This document shows, one piece after another, positions 4,909 to 5,486 of a stretch of DNA of 5,486 nucleotides. Source of the stretch: Acidobacteriota bacterium (lineage in GTDB: Bacteria > Acidobacteriota > Blastocatellia > Pyrinomonadales > Pyrinomonadaceae); contig JAIVJP010000036.1 in NCBI GenBank assembly GCA_020199975.1, positions 1-5,486 on the forward strand, in the 5' to 3' direction. A program made the position numbers and the translations under genes. Each line of letters opens with the position of its first letter. The stretch's first letter is position 1. The notes below the pieces were generated by a model that was not told where the DNA came from, did not search any database, and saw nothing but the letters and a program-made list of their open reading frames with translations.

Positions 4909-5486
4909 ATGCTCATAACTTTCCTCCTTACCATAGCGCTGGCAGCGGCTAACGGCGCGAACGACGTCTCGAAAGGGGTGGCGACCCTCGCTGGAAGCGG
5001 AGTTACGCGTTATCGCACCGCGATACTCTGGGGCGCAGCCACTTCGCTTGCGGGCGCGTTGGTCTCTGGCCTGTTCGCCGAGCGGCTGATAAGGCTGTTC
5101 AGCAGCAGCATCGTTACCGCAAAGCCAACGCGGGCATTTACGGTATCGGTGATCTGCGGCACCGTGGGTTGGGTTACACTCGCTACGCTGACGGGCCTTC
5201 CCGTCTCAACCACACACGCCATCATCGGCTCAATGCTCGGGGCGGGATTGCTGTTTGCTCCAGGTGGAATCGCGTGGAGCAGTCTGGCGCCAAGACTCGC
5301 AATGCCTCTCCTGCTGAGTATCGGCGTCTCGTACGCCGTCTCTGCCGGTTTCAATAGAATGTCAGCAGCGCGTGGAGCGGAGTCGGCCGATTGTCTTTGC
5401 GTTGGAGCAGAACAGCTTGATACCGGGGTTTTGCAAATGACGCACATCAACGTCGTGACTGGAACAACACAGGAGTGCGCATCGGC
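4909..5486 (+). CDS. Inorganic phosphate transporter, PiT family (partial, 3' end outside window)
   Basis: The first 192 residues of a PiT-family (PF01384) inner-membrane permease, cut by the window edge; full members usually have 300-500 residues or more. PiT proteins carry phosphate, and often arsenate, with a cation. Seen: the family signature ANGANDVSKGVATLAGSGV at about residues 14-32 immediately after a short hydrophobic start; TGLPVSTTHAIIG at 95-107, the LPVSTTH signature; hydrophobic segments near 1-14, 36-55, 75-95, 104-118 and 132-148; and a polar, probably cytosolic loop after residue 150 with DCLC (Cys162, Cys164), a feature I associate with transporters from these clusters. The frame is open to the last base. 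The start may instead be the GTG at 4900. Its place directly after arsS suggests the same operon and a role in arsenate/phosphate or arsenical traffic; the direction of transport cannot be read from the sequence. Confidence 0.9.
   Translation, partial: MLITFLLTIALAAANGANDVSKGVATLAGSGVTRYRTAILWGAATSLAGALVSGLFAERLIRLFSSSIVTAKPTRAFTVSVICGTVGWVTLATLTGLPVSTTHAIIGSMLGAGLLFAPGGIAWSSLAPRLAMPLLLSIGVSYAVSAGFNRMSAARGAESADCLCVGAEQLDTGVLQMTHINVVTGTTQECAS

Noticed and set aside
5010..5450. A 146-codon minus-strand open frame
   Set aside because: It is antisense to the PiT transporter, whose two signature motifs are present on the plus strand; its translation looks like a shadow frame.

Overview
The window reads as a nearly complete arsenosugar-biosynthesis gene cluster from a bacterium. 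It has dense gene packing, bacterial start signals, no introns and, by eye, mid-50s percent GC. The weak or absent Shine-Dalgarno sites at several genes and the general protein style would fit a Gram-negative soil or freshwater lineage such as Acidobacteriota, but nothing here fixes the taxon and I hold that guess loosely.

Layout, left to right: (1) 33-1196 (+) an ArsM-type As(III) S-adenosylmethionine methyltransferase with a C-terminal extension and a Cys-Cys/Cys-Cys tail; (2) 1202-2071 (+) a membrane di-iron sterol desaturase/fatty acid hydroxylase-family protein; (3) 2091-2798 (+) a family 2 (GT-A) glycosyltransferase of the TIGR04283 arsenosugar type; (4) 2842-3519 (-) a TIGR04282/DUF2064 CofC-like transferase, the only gene on the minus strand and interrupted by an in-frame TAA at 3022-3024; (5) 3540-3869 (+) a small CxxC carboxymuconolactone decarboxylase/AhpD-like protein of the arsenosugar-associated type; (6) 3869-4885 (+) ArsS, the radical SAM/Cys-rich enzyme that defines the pathway; (7) 4909-5486 (+, runs off the window) a PiT-family inorganic phosphate transporter.

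Working model: ArsM methylates arsenite to dimethylarsenite. ArsS then attaches a 5'-deoxyadenosyl group from SAM to the arsenic, giving a dimethylarsinoyl nucleoside (known from work on cyanobacterial ArsM/ArsS). The two transferases are thought to take part in trimming and glycosylating this product to an arsenosugar. The CxxC protein is associated with the pathway but has no settled role, and the PiT transporter may move phosphate/arsenate or an arsenic product. The sterol-desaturase-like membrane protein is the least expected member and could link the pathway to lipids, which is inference only.

The main new observation is that the minus-strand TIGR04282 gene does not truly end at its first stop. 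The same frame continues for 59 more codons, encoding the expected family C-terminus including a YDVDTPDDL motif, up to TGA at 2842-2844. This is either a recent nonsense mutation or a base error. No RNA genes, CRISPR arrays, insertion sequences or long repeats were seen. With the restored C-terminus, no non-coding gap exceeds about 45 bases.
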